Shown: positions 24,890 to 33,949 of the stretch, one piece after another
How positions within the stretch are numbered: the stretch's first letter is position 1
Layout: each line of letters opens with the position of its first letter
Source: an uncultured Lachnospiraceae bacterium
GTDB lineage: Bacteria > Bacillota > Clostridia > Lachnospirales > Lachnospiraceae
Direction: 5' to 3'
NCBI GenBank assembly: GCA_902780385.1
Contig: CACZFF010000020.1
Coordinates: 1 to 44,978, forward strand
DNA: 44,978 bases
Notes under the pieces: model-generated
Told to the model about the DNA's origin: nothing
The model's input: only the letters and a program-made list of their open reading frames with translations
The model's database searches: none
Made by a program: the position numbers and the translations under genes

Positions 24890-26239
24890 TTATTTTCTGA
24901 TAGAAGGATTCAGGAGCAGGTTGCAGTCTGCGTCGTCCTTGATTCCGTTGATCCTGCCGCGGGAGGTAAACTGCCACATATCAAATTGTGTGGGAGCTGC
25001 CATCGTATCTGCGTGTGTCCAGACAGGAGATTTGGGCTTGTTGGTGCCCCAGTAGGCATACCAGGTGGCGTATTTGGTCAGTCTGGAGGGATTATAATAT
25101 TTGTTGTAGTAGGTCAGGTTGAAATAGTAACCTGCGCGGTAACCGCCGCCGGTGATCGTGCGGCAGAAGGCTTCGGTCATATCTGTGATCTTGGTCCTGC
25201 TGCTGACTTTGGTGTAGCGCATGGAGTCATATTCCCAGTCAAAGAAAACAGGAAGGTTGATATTGAAGGGCTTGATGACCGTCATGCAGCGCTTGGCTTC
25301 GTTGATCGCCTGTTTGGTGTTGGCAGCGTAGCTGAACCAATAGATACCGACAGAGAGGCCGGCTGCCTTGGCGTTCTTGATATTCTGGTAGAAATATTTG
25401 TCTGTGGTGCTCTTGCCGTATCCGGCGCGGATCATGACGGCACTGACACCGGCTGCTTTTACTTTATAGAAATCAATGCTTTTATTGTGCTCGGAGACAT
25501 CGATCACATGGGCATATCTGGAAGAAGCTTTAGCAGAGCCGGCAGAAGGACCGAGATTCTTCAGAAGCTTTCCGCCTTCATCGAACTGGTAGTAATTGTT
25601 GCCGATTTTCTGGCGCCCTGTCAGAATAGCGCCGATATGCGCCTTCTTGTTGCAGCTTGCGTAATACTTATTGCCGCCGGTGGTGAACCAACCGGTGACC
25701 ATGCGGCCCTGGGAATTAAAGAAATATTTCCTGCCGCAGATATTCCGGAAACCTGTCGCCACAGCTCCCTTGTAAGGAGAGGAGGAAAGACTGAGATAAT
25801 AGTAATAGTTCCCGATTTTTACGAGACCGGTCAGGATCTGTCCCATACCTTTTTCGCCCTGCACATGGCTGGCGAAATACGTCTTACCGCCGGTCCTGAA
25901 GAAACCGACTTTCATGTTTCCGTTTGAATCAAAGTAGTAAAGCTTTCCGTTGCGCTTTACAAAGCCTGTTTTGTAGGAGCCGCTGGAGGACTGCAGACGC
26001 AGGTATCCGCCGACCTTTTTCCATCTGGCTCCGGAGACATCTACAGACACGGGTGTTTCCGTACTTTCGGTAATGAACGATTCACTGCTGACCCCGGGTC
26101 CCGATGTTTTTCCTGTTTCCGCTGCGGATGCCTGAGCTGTTTCGTTTCGGACAGCAGCTCCGGCAGGCATACAGAGCATTCCTGCTGCCATCGTGAAAAC
26201 CAGGAAACCGGTGATCAGCTTTCTGAACTGAATTTTCAT
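24890..26239 (-). CDS. Secreted GH25 lysozyme with cell-wall-binding repeats
   Basis: A 449-residue secreted muramidase. A signal peptide (about residues 1-28, ending PAGAA) is followed by a Thr/Ser/Glu-rich linker. About seven choline-binding-like repeats come next (residues 85-225; units such as KTGFVKRNGKLYYFDSNGNM and VTGWFTTGGNKYYAS). The C-terminal GH25 domain covers about 240-449, with HVIDVSEHN at its start and the catalytic Asp/Glu in PVFFDWEYD. GH25 enzymes cut the MurNAc-GlcNAc bond of peptidoglycan. GGGAGGGTGT precedes the ATG. A cell-wall turnover or bacteriolytic role is likely; no phage genes are near. Confidence 0.93.
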   Translation of the reverse strand: MKIQFRKLITGFLVFTMAAGMLCMPAGAAVRNETAQASAAETGKTSGPGVSSESFITESTETPVSVDVSGARWKKVGGYLRLQSSSGSYKTGFVKRNGKLYYFDSNGNMKVGFFRTGGKTYFASHVQGEKGMGQILTGLVKIGNYYYYLSLSSSPYKGAVATGFRNICGRKYFFNSQGRMVTGWFTTGGNKYYASCNKKAHIGAILTGRQKIGNNYYQFDEGGKLLKNLGPSAGSAKASSRYAHVIDVSEHNKSIDFYKVKAAGVSAVMIRAGYGKSTTDKYFYQNIKNAKAAGLSVGIYWFSYAANTKQAINEAKRCMTVIKPFNINLPVFFDWEYDSMRYTKVSSRTKITDMTEAFCRTITGGGYRAGYYFNLTYYNKYYNPSRLTKYATWYAYWGTNKPKSPVWTHADTMAAPTQFDMWQFTSRGRINGIKDDADCNLLLNPSIRK

Positions 26240-26378
26240 ACACCCTCCCTTTTTACTGAAATATACAATCTATTGATTATGTGGACACTAATTAGTCAGT
26301 ATATAGAAAAAATGTGATGTGTCTATGCTTAATCGGAAAATCTGGACGGAAATGTGATGAAAACAGCGAGTCAAGCGG

Positions 26379-26572
26379 CCGCAAATGCCGAGCTCGCTCG
26401 GGCATTTGCGGACATTTGACGAGCGTCCAAACACGAGGAAGGAGCCGTTTTGCGCGCGGTTTTCGCGAAAAACGAGCGGAATCCGAGTGATTGGAGCGAT
26501 GCGGGAGCGCGGGACGCGCAAAGCAGCGCGTAGTTTTCATCATACATGTTTGCGGGCAGCCGCCCATGAAAC
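26379..26572. repeat. Palindrome-rich spacer element
   Basis: CCGCAAATGCC (26379-26389) pairs with GGCATTTGCGG (26401-26411) with an inner CCGAG/CTCGG. ACGCGC/GCGCGT lies at 26514-26531. GTTTTCAT/ATGAAAC encloses GGGC/GCCC at 26533-26572. The word agcagcgcgtag followed by catacatg matches the block near 6081. The 26240-26378 stretch holds the GH25 promoter region, including palindrome actaattagt near 26287, and no gene. Confidence 0.65.
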
Positions 26573-26580
26573 TGAACTAT

Positions 26581-26624
26581 AAAAAAGAGCACTGCTTTTT
26601 GAAAATAATCTGAAAACAGTGCTC
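26581..26624 (-). terminator. Terminator of the tRNA-Lys gene
   Basis: GAGCACTG (26587-26594) pairs with CAGTGCTC (26617-26624); on the minus strand it is followed by TTTTTT. It starts five bases past the tRNA 3' end. Confidence 0.8.
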
Positions 26625-26629
26625 GCAAG

Positions 26630-26702
26630 TGCGCCGTCAGGGACTCGAACCCTGGACACCCTGATTAAGAGTCAGGTGCTCTACCAACTGAGCTAACAGC
26701 GC
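26630..26702 (-). tRNA. tRNA-Lys (anticodon CTT)
   Basis: A 73-nt cloverleaf read on the minus strand. The acceptor GCGCTGT pairs with ACGGCGC (one G-T), the D-arm is GCTC...GAGC, and the anticodon stem CCTGA/TCAGG has loop CTCTTAA giving anticodon CTT. The T-arm is CCAGG-GTTCGAGT-CCCTG-like with GTTCGA. The 3' CCA is not encoded (discriminator A then CTT), so it needs CCA-adding enzyme. Confidence 0.95.
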
Positions 26703-26756
26703 ATATTCTATGAAATTTTTATTCGGAATGTTTTGCTCTTTCCGAACGCAAGTGTT

Positions 26757-26785
26757 ATTATATGCGATGTTATTTTGAATTGCAA
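26757..26785 (-). promoter_or_regulatory. Promoter of tRNA-Lys
   Basis: On the minus strand TTGCAA (26785-26780), a 17-bp spacer and a perfect TATAAT (26762-26757), 55 bp before the tRNA 5' end. Confidence 0.8.
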
Positions 26786-26842
26786 GCACTTTTTGAAAAA
26801 TATTTGATTTATTTTTAGGAAAAATCAAAAATCGTATATCTG

Positions 26843-26851
26843 TGGTATAAT
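26843..26851 (+). promoter_or_regulatory. Extended -10 promoter of tatD
   Basis: TGGTATAAT at 26843-26851 is a perfect extended -10 element. The -35 position is A-rich without a clear hexamer. Confidence 0.65.
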
Positions 26852-26929
26852 AGGGTACTGTTTCAATACAGAAAAGACCGCCGGGACGCCCTGGCGGGCG
26901 GCATGGCCGGTGAGAGGGAAATATATTTT

Positions 26930-27703
26930 ATGAGCATGATTTTCGAGACGCACGCACATTACAATGACGAGGCATTCCTGGAGGACCGGGAGAAGATATT
27001 TGCACAGTTTCCGGAGAAGAGGATCGGACGTGTCGTCAACATTGCTTCAGATCTGGAGAGTATTGACGAGTGCCTGGAACTGGCGGAAAAGTATCCGTTT
27101 ATGTATTGTGCTCTCGGTATCCATCCTTCTGACTGCGCGCCCCTGACAGATGAACTGCTGGCACAGATCCGCGGGAAGCTTCAGAATCCCCGCGTGGTCG
27201 CGGTCGGTGAAATCGGCCTTGACTATTACTGGGACACCCCGGACAGACCGATCCAGAAACACTGGTTTGAGGAGCAGCTGGAGATGGCCCGCCAGGCAGA
27301 CCTGCCGGTTGTCATCCACTCGCGCGAGGCGGCGCAGGAAACAATGCAGATCATGAAGGCGCACCGCGCTCAGGAGATCGGCGGAGTGGTGCACTGCTAT
27401 TCCTACAGTGTGGAACTTGCCCGGGAATTCGTGAAGATGGGGTTCTTCATTGGAATCGGCGGTGTTGTGACTTTCAAAAATGCCAAAAAGCTCAAGGAGG
27501 TCGCGGCGGGTATTCCCATCGAGAATATTGTGATTGAGACCGACAGCCCCTATCTGGCGCCTGTTCCTTACCGCGGCAAGAGAAACAGCTCTCTCTATCT
27601 CCCTTATATCGCTGAGGCGATCGCGCAGATCAAGGGAATGGATACGGAGGAAGTCATCGCCCGGACAGAGGAAAACGCCGAGCGCCTCTACAGACTGCGT
27701 TGA
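26930..27703 (+). CDS. tatD: TatD-family metal-dependent DNase
   Basis: A 257-residue TIM-barrel hydrolase. Metal ligands are visible: the HxH of ETHAHYND (near residue 8), Glu in AVGEIGLDYYWD, His in VIHSREA, His in VHCYSY and Asp in IETDSPY. TatD enzymes are 3'-5' exonucleases/DNases. ATG 26930 (or 26936) is chosen; a longer frame from 26903 begins in a GC-rich inverted repeat with no ribosome site. It sits directly before ksgA, a common Firmicute arrangement. Confidence 0.93.
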   Translation: MSMIFETHAHYNDEAFLEDREKIFAQFPEKRIGRVVNIASDLESIDECLELAEKYPFMYCALGIHPSDCAPLTDELLAQIRGKLQNPRVVAVGEIGLDYYWDTPDRPIQKHWFEEQLEMARQADLPVVIHSREAAQETMQIMKAHRAQEIGGVVHCYSYSVELAREFVKMGFFIGIGGVVTFKNAKKLKEVAAGIPIENIVIETDSPYLAPVPYRGKRNSSLYLPYIAEAIAQIKGMDTEEVIARTEENAERLYRLR

Positions 27704-27775
27704 ATTAAATGCGCTGAATTAATTGCGCTGAATTAATGCAGGTTTAATTCATGAAGGTATTTATAGAAGAAAGGT
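27697..27775 (+). repeat. Tandem tgcgctgaattaat and ggtatttat repeats
   Basis: The unit tgcg(c/t)tgaattaa occurs three times; the first copy contains the TGA stop of tatD. It is followed by aaggtatttat twice, the second copy carrying the ksgA ribosome site region. Confidence 0.75.
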
Positions 27776-27782
27776 ATTTATT

Positions 27783-28673
27783 GTGGAAAAACTCACATCA
27801 CCAGGTGTTACACGTGCAGTACTGGCACATTTCGGGATCCGCGCCCGCAAAAAATACGGACAGAATTTCCTGACCGACGGCAATATTGTCCGGGGGATCG
27901 TGGAAGCTGCCGGCATCACAAAAGAGGACTGTGTGCTGGAGATCGGTCCGGGAATCGGGACGATGACACAGTGCCTGTCGGAGGCGGCCCGTATGGTGGT
28001 CTGTGTGGAAATTGACGAGACCCTTCGTCCGGTCCTTGCGCAGACACTTGAGGACTGTGACAATGTGGAAATTCTCTGGCAGGATATTCTCAAGACAGAT
28101 CTCAAGGCTCTGTCGGACAGATTTAATGAGGGCAGGCCGCTCAAGGTGGTGGCGAATCTTCCATATTATGTGACGACACCTATCCTGCTGCGGCTTCTGG
28201 AAGACAAGGGAAGATTTGAGAGCATTACGGTCATGGTACAGAAGGAGGTCGCCGACCGGATCTGTGCCGGCGCGGGCAGCAAGGAGTACGGCGCACTGTC
28301 CCTGGCGGTGCAGTATTATTCGTCTCCCGAGGTCGTCCTGAAGGTTCCGCCCGCATGCTTTATGCCCAGGCCGGCTGTCGAGAGCGCCGTGCTCCATCTG
28401 CAGGCGTATGAACAGGCTCCGGTGGAAGCGGATGAGGAATTCCTCTTCGCCCTTATACGGGCATCCTTCAACCAGCGCCGCAAGACCCTGGCAAACGGTC
28501 TGTCCCACGGCTTCCGATGCAGGGGAAGGGTGCTGACCCGAAGTGAAGTGGAGGAAGCTCTCACAGCGCTTGGCTTTTCCGCGGATATCCGCGGGGAAAA
28601 GCTCTCTCTGGAGGAATTTGCCGCCCTCAGCAGACAGCTGGAAAAAGCGCGGGGCCTGCAGCCTGATATTTAA
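27783..28673 (+). CDS. rsmA: 16S rRNA dimethyladenosine transferase
   Basis: A 296-residue KsgA/RsmA methyltransferase that dimethylates two adjacent adenosines near the 3' end of 16S rRNA using SAM. It shows QNFLTD near residue 27, motif I LEIGPGIGTMTQ near residue 57 and catalytic motif IV NLPYYVTTP near residue 127. The C-terminal FNQRRKTLANGL is the helical domain signature. The start is GTG 27783 with GAAAGG upstream. Length is typical. Confidence 0.95.
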   Translation: MEKLTSPGVTRAVLAHFGIRARKKYGQNFLTDGNIVRGIVEAAGITKEDCVLEIGPGIGTMTQCLSEAARMVVCVEIDETLRPVLAQTLEDCDNVEILWQDILKTDLKALSDRFNEGRPLKVVANLPYYVTTPILLRLLEDKGRFESITVMVQKEVADRICAGAGSKEYGALSLAVQYYSSPEVVLKVPPACFMPRPAVESAVLHLQAYEQAPVEADEEFLFALIRASFNQRRKTLANGLSHGFRCRGRVLTRSEVEEALTALGFSADIRGEKLSLEEFAALSRQLEKARGLQPDI

Positions 28674-28683
28674 CATCATAAAC

Positions 28684-28720
28684 GTTACTGTTGCTCCTTA
28701 TACTGGGCGTAAACAGTAAC
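28684..28720. repeat. gttactgtt inverted repeat
   Basis: GTTACTGTT (28684-28692) pairs with AACAGTAAC (28712-28720). The leading cgttactgtt matches the elements at 18413 and, less exactly, 22456. Confidence 0.6.
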
Positions 28721-28758
28721 CGGCAAAGGATCAGTTAGGAACAGAACTTCTACTTTCT

Positions 28759-28787
28759 TTGACATCAATATGTCACTGTGCTAAACT
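28759..28787 (+). promoter_or_regulatory. Promoter of the TPR gene
   Basis: TTGACA (28759-28764), 17-bp spacer, TAAACT (28782-28787), 53 bp before the GTG start. Confidence 0.65.
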
Positions 28788-28839
28788 GATTTTACGGATA
28801 GACGCTGAGAAAAAAATGGTAGAGCGAAGAGGTTTGGCA

Positions 28840-30225
28840 GTGGATAAATACGAATTAAAAGTGAGCTTGGATGAGATTGACAGCCTGATTGCGGAGAGGC
28901 GTTTTGCAGACGCAGCAGACATCGCGGACACGATCGACTGGACCCGTGTAAAAGGTGTCCATGTTCTCTGCAGGATCAGTGACCTCTATAAGATCAACAA
29001 AAGATATAAAGACAGCCGCGATCTGATGGAAATGGCATACGAGAGGAATCCATCAGGCAGAAAGATCATTTATTCCCTATGTGAGCTTGAACTGAAGCTG
29101 AATAATTACATCCACGCCCTGCAGCTCTATAATGCCTTTATCAACGTGGCACCCAGAGACCCGGACCGTTTTCTCCTGCAGTACAAGCTGTACAAGAAAC
29201 AGGACGTCAATGTGTATGAACAGATTGCTGTTCTGGAGGAGTTCCTGCAGCGGGATTTCCGCGAGAGATGGGCTTATGAACTTGCTGTTCTGTATCAGCG
29301 CGCAGGAGAGGAACAGCGCTGCATCAGCCAGTGCGATGAGATTGTGGCTTATTTCGGCGACGGACGCTTTGTGATACGTGCCCTTGAGCTGAAGAAGTCC
29401 ATGACACCGCTCACGCCGCAGCAGGAGGAGCGCCTTGAAATCCTCAGGAGCGGCGGCACGATCGAGCCCCCTGTGCCTGTACAGGAGGACAGCGAAGAAA
29501 GCGGATCAGAAGCGGAGAGTGCTGAAGAGTCCGGACCTGAACAGGAAGAAGCTGAAAACGCAGAGGAAGCCGGACCTGTATCTGAAAAGGAAGAACCCGA
29601 AGAGACAGGAACCGGATCTGAAAAGAAAGACACTGAAGAGCCTGATTCTGCAGCAGTCGAAAAGGCGGCGGACCCCGAAGATAATGCTTCCGGCGGGAAG
29701 AAGGAGAAAGAGGGCTTTGACGATGAAGAGCTCGAAGAAGACGCAGACACTTCGGAGCCTTCCGCGACACCGGAGGAATACACGGACGTTCTTCTGCGCG
29801 ATGCCAGAATGGAGGAGACGATCGCCCGAGGTATGCGTGAACTCGGTGACGGAGATTACGACAGTGTCCTCGCCCAGGAGACCAGCGGGCAGTTTGCCAT
29901 GGTGATGGAAGAGGATTCCCCCGATGAGACACAGATTGAAGGTCAGCTGGATCTGGCCCAGATCATGTCAGAGTGGGAGAAAATCCGCAAAGACAGCGAG
30001 CAGCAGCGTCTCGCTGAGGCACGCAGGCGGGTGATGGAGAGATCCGAGACTGTCAAACGTGAGCTGTATGGAGACGACTATACAGAAAGCGGCACTTCGG
30101 ACGGTGCATCTGTTCCCGCAGATCCGGCAGGTGAGAGCACTTCTGAACCGGGCAGGACAGGGACGACACGCTCCTGGAAGAAGGAAGATGTGGAAAATGG
30201 TCTGCGAGCAAAGAAAAAAAGCTGA
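28840..30225 (+). CDS. Tetratricopeptide-repeat protein with acidic C-terminal region
   Basis: A 461-residue cytoplasmic protein. The N-terminal 200 residues are helical TPR-like repeats (FADAADIADTIDW, YKDSRDLMEMAYERNP, NYIHALQLYNAFINVAP, QRCISQCDEIVAYFGDG), a form common in Lachnospiraceae but without assigned function. Residues 215-320 are a low-complexity Glu/Ser/Pro stretch (repeated EESGPE / AEESG-like words). The tail (about 325-461) has short helices (VLLRDARMEETIARGMREL, LDLAQIMSEWEKI) and ends in a basic AKKKS. GTG 28840 has GAAGAGG seven bases upstream; an in-frame ATG at 28816 is an alternative. A scaffold role is plausible but unproven. Confidence 0.8.
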   Translation: MDKYELKVSLDEIDSLIAERRFADAADIADTIDWTRVKGVHVLCRISDLYKINKRYKDSRDLMEMAYERNPSGRKIIYSLCELELKLNNYIHALQLYNAFINVAPRDPDRFLLQYKLYKKQDVNVYEQIAVLEEFLQRDFRERWAYELAVLYQRAGEEQRCISQCDEIVAYFGDGRFVIRALELKKSMTPLTPQQEERLEILRSGGTIEPPVPVQEDSEESGSEAESAEESGPEQEEAENAEEAGPVSEKEEPEETGTGSEKKDTEEPDSAAVEKAADPEDNASGGKKEKEGFDDEELEEDADTSEPSATPEEYTDVLLRDARMEETIARGMRELGDGDYDSVLAQETSGQFAMVMEEDSPDETQIEGQLDLAQIMSEWEKIRKDSEQQRLAEARRRVMERSETVKRELYGDDYTESGTSDGASVPADPAGESTSEPGRTGTTRSWKKEDVENGLRAKKKS

Positions 30226-30310
30226 AAGTCCGCAAGCAAAGAAAAAAGCTGAAAAGCCCGCGTAAAGAAAAAACTGAAAAGTCTGCGAGCAAAGGAAAAA
30301 GCTGAAAAGT
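30205..30310 (+). repeat. Tandem repeat copied from the TPR gene's 3' end
   Basis: Four imperfect 26-30 bp copies of a unit containing gcgagcaaagaaaaa and gctgaaaag. The first copy is the last eight codons and stop of the TPR gene; the next three lie in the spacer before glgB. Confidence 0.8.
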
Positions 30311-30392
30311 CTGGAAACAGGATTTGCGAAAGAGTCCTGAAAATGAAACACGACACTGCAAACAACAGCAATAAGAACAGAAAGGGGAACTT

Positions 30393-32312
<1,920 letters not shown>

Positions 32313-32332
32313 TCTGAGACAGGGGGTAAAAC

Positions 32333-32722
32333 GTGGTACTCCATGAATCTGCTGAAGATTATCTTGAAACCATATTGGTTCTTTTTGAAAGAAACGGACA
32401 GGTGCGATCCATTGACATCGTCAATGAAATGAACTTTTCCAAGCCCAGCATCAGCATTGCGATGAAAAAACTCCGCGAGAACGGTTATATCCGTATGGAT
32501 GTCAACGGGCTCATCACATTGACAGATGAAGGCAGGCTGATCGCCGAGCGAATTTACTCCCGGCATAAACTGCTGACAAAGGTCCTCGAGGCAATCGGAA
32601 TCGATGAGAAAAAGGCGGAAGATGAAGCCTGCAAGATTGAACACGATATCGATGACGAGACCTACGACAGGATCCGTGACTTTTACCTGCGTTATACCGA
32701 AAAAATGAAACAGGAAGAGTGA
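32333..32722 (+). CDS. DtxR/MntR-family metal-dependent regulator
   Basis: A 129-residue protein with the winged-helix domain of DtxR/MntR repressors (SAEDYLETILVLFERNGQVRSIDIV near the start, then MNFSKPSISIAMKKLRENGYI). The dimerisation/metal domain follows (RHKLLTKVLEAIGID, DEACKIEHDIDDETYDRI, including the Glu/His pair). There is no C-terminal SH3 domain, as in MntR. The start is GTG 32333 with AGGGGG upstream, 20 bp after glgB, so it may be co-transcribed. The metal (Mn or Fe) is not certain. Confidence 0.88.
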   Translation: MVLHESAEDYLETILVLFERNGQVRSIDIVNEMNFSKPSISIAMKKLRENGYIRMDVNGLITLTDEGRLIAERIYSRHKLLTKVLEAIGIDEKKAEDEACKIEHDIDDETYDRIRDFYLRYTEKMKQEE

Positions 32723-32744
32723 AAAATATCGTTGATGCCGCGAA

Positions 32745-32777
32745 GGAGGAGACACAGAACCGTCCCCTGTCTCCTCC
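32745..32777. repeat. GACGGTTC-loop palindrome, copy 3 (inverted)
   Basis: Arms GGAGGAGACA (32745-32754) and TGTCTCCTCC (32768-32777), loop CAGAACCGTCCCC, which is the complement orientation of the 13590 copy. A second stem ATCACCCGCC/GGCGGGTGAT lies at 32811-32844 and may terminate the dtxR transcript. Confidence 0.8.
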
Positions 32778-32984
32778 AAATAGACATCGCATATAAATGT
32801 TGCATGAAGAATCACCCGCCGGCGGGAGAACGCAGGCGGGTGATTATCATGAAAACGGCCAATGTTCGAAGTATCTGACAGAAAGCAGAACACTTGTCGG
32901 TAATTGGACTTCGGCATTGGTTTATTCTGTATTAGATAATTTGGTAATAGTAAATCTAAGTATTTTGTTACAAGGAGTGAAAAA

Positions 32985-33467
32985 ATGGTCAGAATCACTA
33001 TGAAAGACGGCGGCGTCATTGATCTCGAACTTGATGAAAAGGCTGCTCCCATTACTGTTGAAAATTTCCTCAAGCTTGTAAACGCAAAGTTTTATGACGG
33101 CACCATCTTCCACAGGGTCATCTCCGGCTTCATGATCCAGGGCGGCGATCCCCAGGGAACCGGCATGGGCGGCCCCGGCTGGACCATCAAGGGTGAGTTC
33201 GCCCAGAACGGCGTCGACAACCCCATCAGCCACAAGAGAGGGGTCATCAGCATGGCCCGCGCCATGGATCCCGACAGTGCCGGCAGCCAGTTCTTTATCA
33301 TGCATGCCGACGGCGAGTTCCTTGACGGACAGTACGCCGCCTTCGGCCATGTCGTAAACGGTATGGATGTTGTCGACCGCATTGCTTCCACCCGCACCAA
33401 CCGCTGGGCAGGCGACCGCCCTTACGAGGACCAGGTGATGGAGACCGTTCGCGTCGTGGAGGAATAA
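32985..33467 (+). CDS. Cyclophilin-type peptidyl-prolyl cis-trans isomerase
   Basis: A 160-residue single-domain cyclophilin, catalysing proline isomerisation in protein folding. It shows the core FHRVISGFMIQGGDPQGTG (Arg and Phe of the active site), MARAMDPDSAGSQFFIM, and the Trp position region TNRWAGDRP. No signal peptide, so cytoplasmic. ACAAGGAG precedes the ATG. It has its own terminator. Confidence 0.95.
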   Translation: MVRITMKDGGVIDLELDEKAAPITVENFLKLVNAKFYDGTIFHRVISGFMIQGGDPQGTGMGGPGWTIKGEFAQNGVDNPISHKRGVISMARAMDPDSAGSQFFIMHADGEFLDGQYAAFGHVVNGMDVVDRIASTRTNRWAGDRPYEDQVMETVRVVEE

Positions 33468-33515
33468 GCGGAGCGTATAGAGAGAATTAAATAAGGCCAT
33501 ATATTGGACATACAG

Positions 33516-33559
33516 ACAGTTTCTGCTTCATGCCGCGCATGGGCAGGAACTGTTTTTTT
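33516..33559 (+). terminator. Terminator after the cyclophilin gene
   Basis: ACAGTTTCTGC (33516-33526) pairs with GCAGGAACTGT (33543-33553, one wobble) followed by seven Ts. Confidence 0.85.
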
Positions 33560-33691
33560 GCACTTCTTGTTTCTATTCACGGTAAAGACGGTTGAGATAA
33601 CTTAATAAGCAGTTTACACAATGACCGTTTTGATTCCGCTTTTTTATAGCAACCACTTCTTCGAAAATATGCATTTTAAAAAATCCGTTTA

Positions 33692-33720
33692 TTGACAAAC
33701 GGACCTTTAGCGGTAATAAT
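33692..33720 (+). promoter_or_regulatory. Promoter of the 1493-residue surface protein gene
   Basis: TTGACA (33692-33697), 17-bp spacer, AATAAT (33715-33720). The -35 box is in the loop of a CCGTTT/AAACGG inverted repeat (about 33685-33702), a possible operator. Confidence 0.65.
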
Positions 33721-33734
33721 AGTTTTACTGAACT

Positions 33735-33795
33735 AACCATTTCCAGGGAGACTTGCCCCATCCGGGCAGGTCTTTTCATGACTTATGGGTTAGTT
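33735..33795 (+). promoter_or_regulatory. Nested leader hairpin, possible attenuator
   Basis: AACTAACC (33735-33742) pairs with GGTTAGTT (33788-33795) and encloses GACTTGCCC/GGGCAGGTC followed by TTTT, an intrinsic-terminator shape. It lies in a 5' leader of about 220 nt (33727-33949). I do not recognise it as a known riboswitch class. Confidence 0.4.
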
Positions 33796-33949
33796 GCTTC
33801 TAACAGAAGATGTTTTTAATAGAAGCTTTTGCTGCTGCCGGATTCTGTGCGGGGAGATCGGGCCCTTCTCCCTGCTGCAGGGTGGATCGGATGCGGCTCC
33901 TTCTATTGAAGACATGGCGCACTGTTCGTTGAAAACAAAAGGAGGAGAA

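Noticed and set aside
24890-26239. GH25 lysozyme as a prophage endolysin
   Set aside because: It has a signal peptide and its own terminator, and no holin or other phage genes are nearby.
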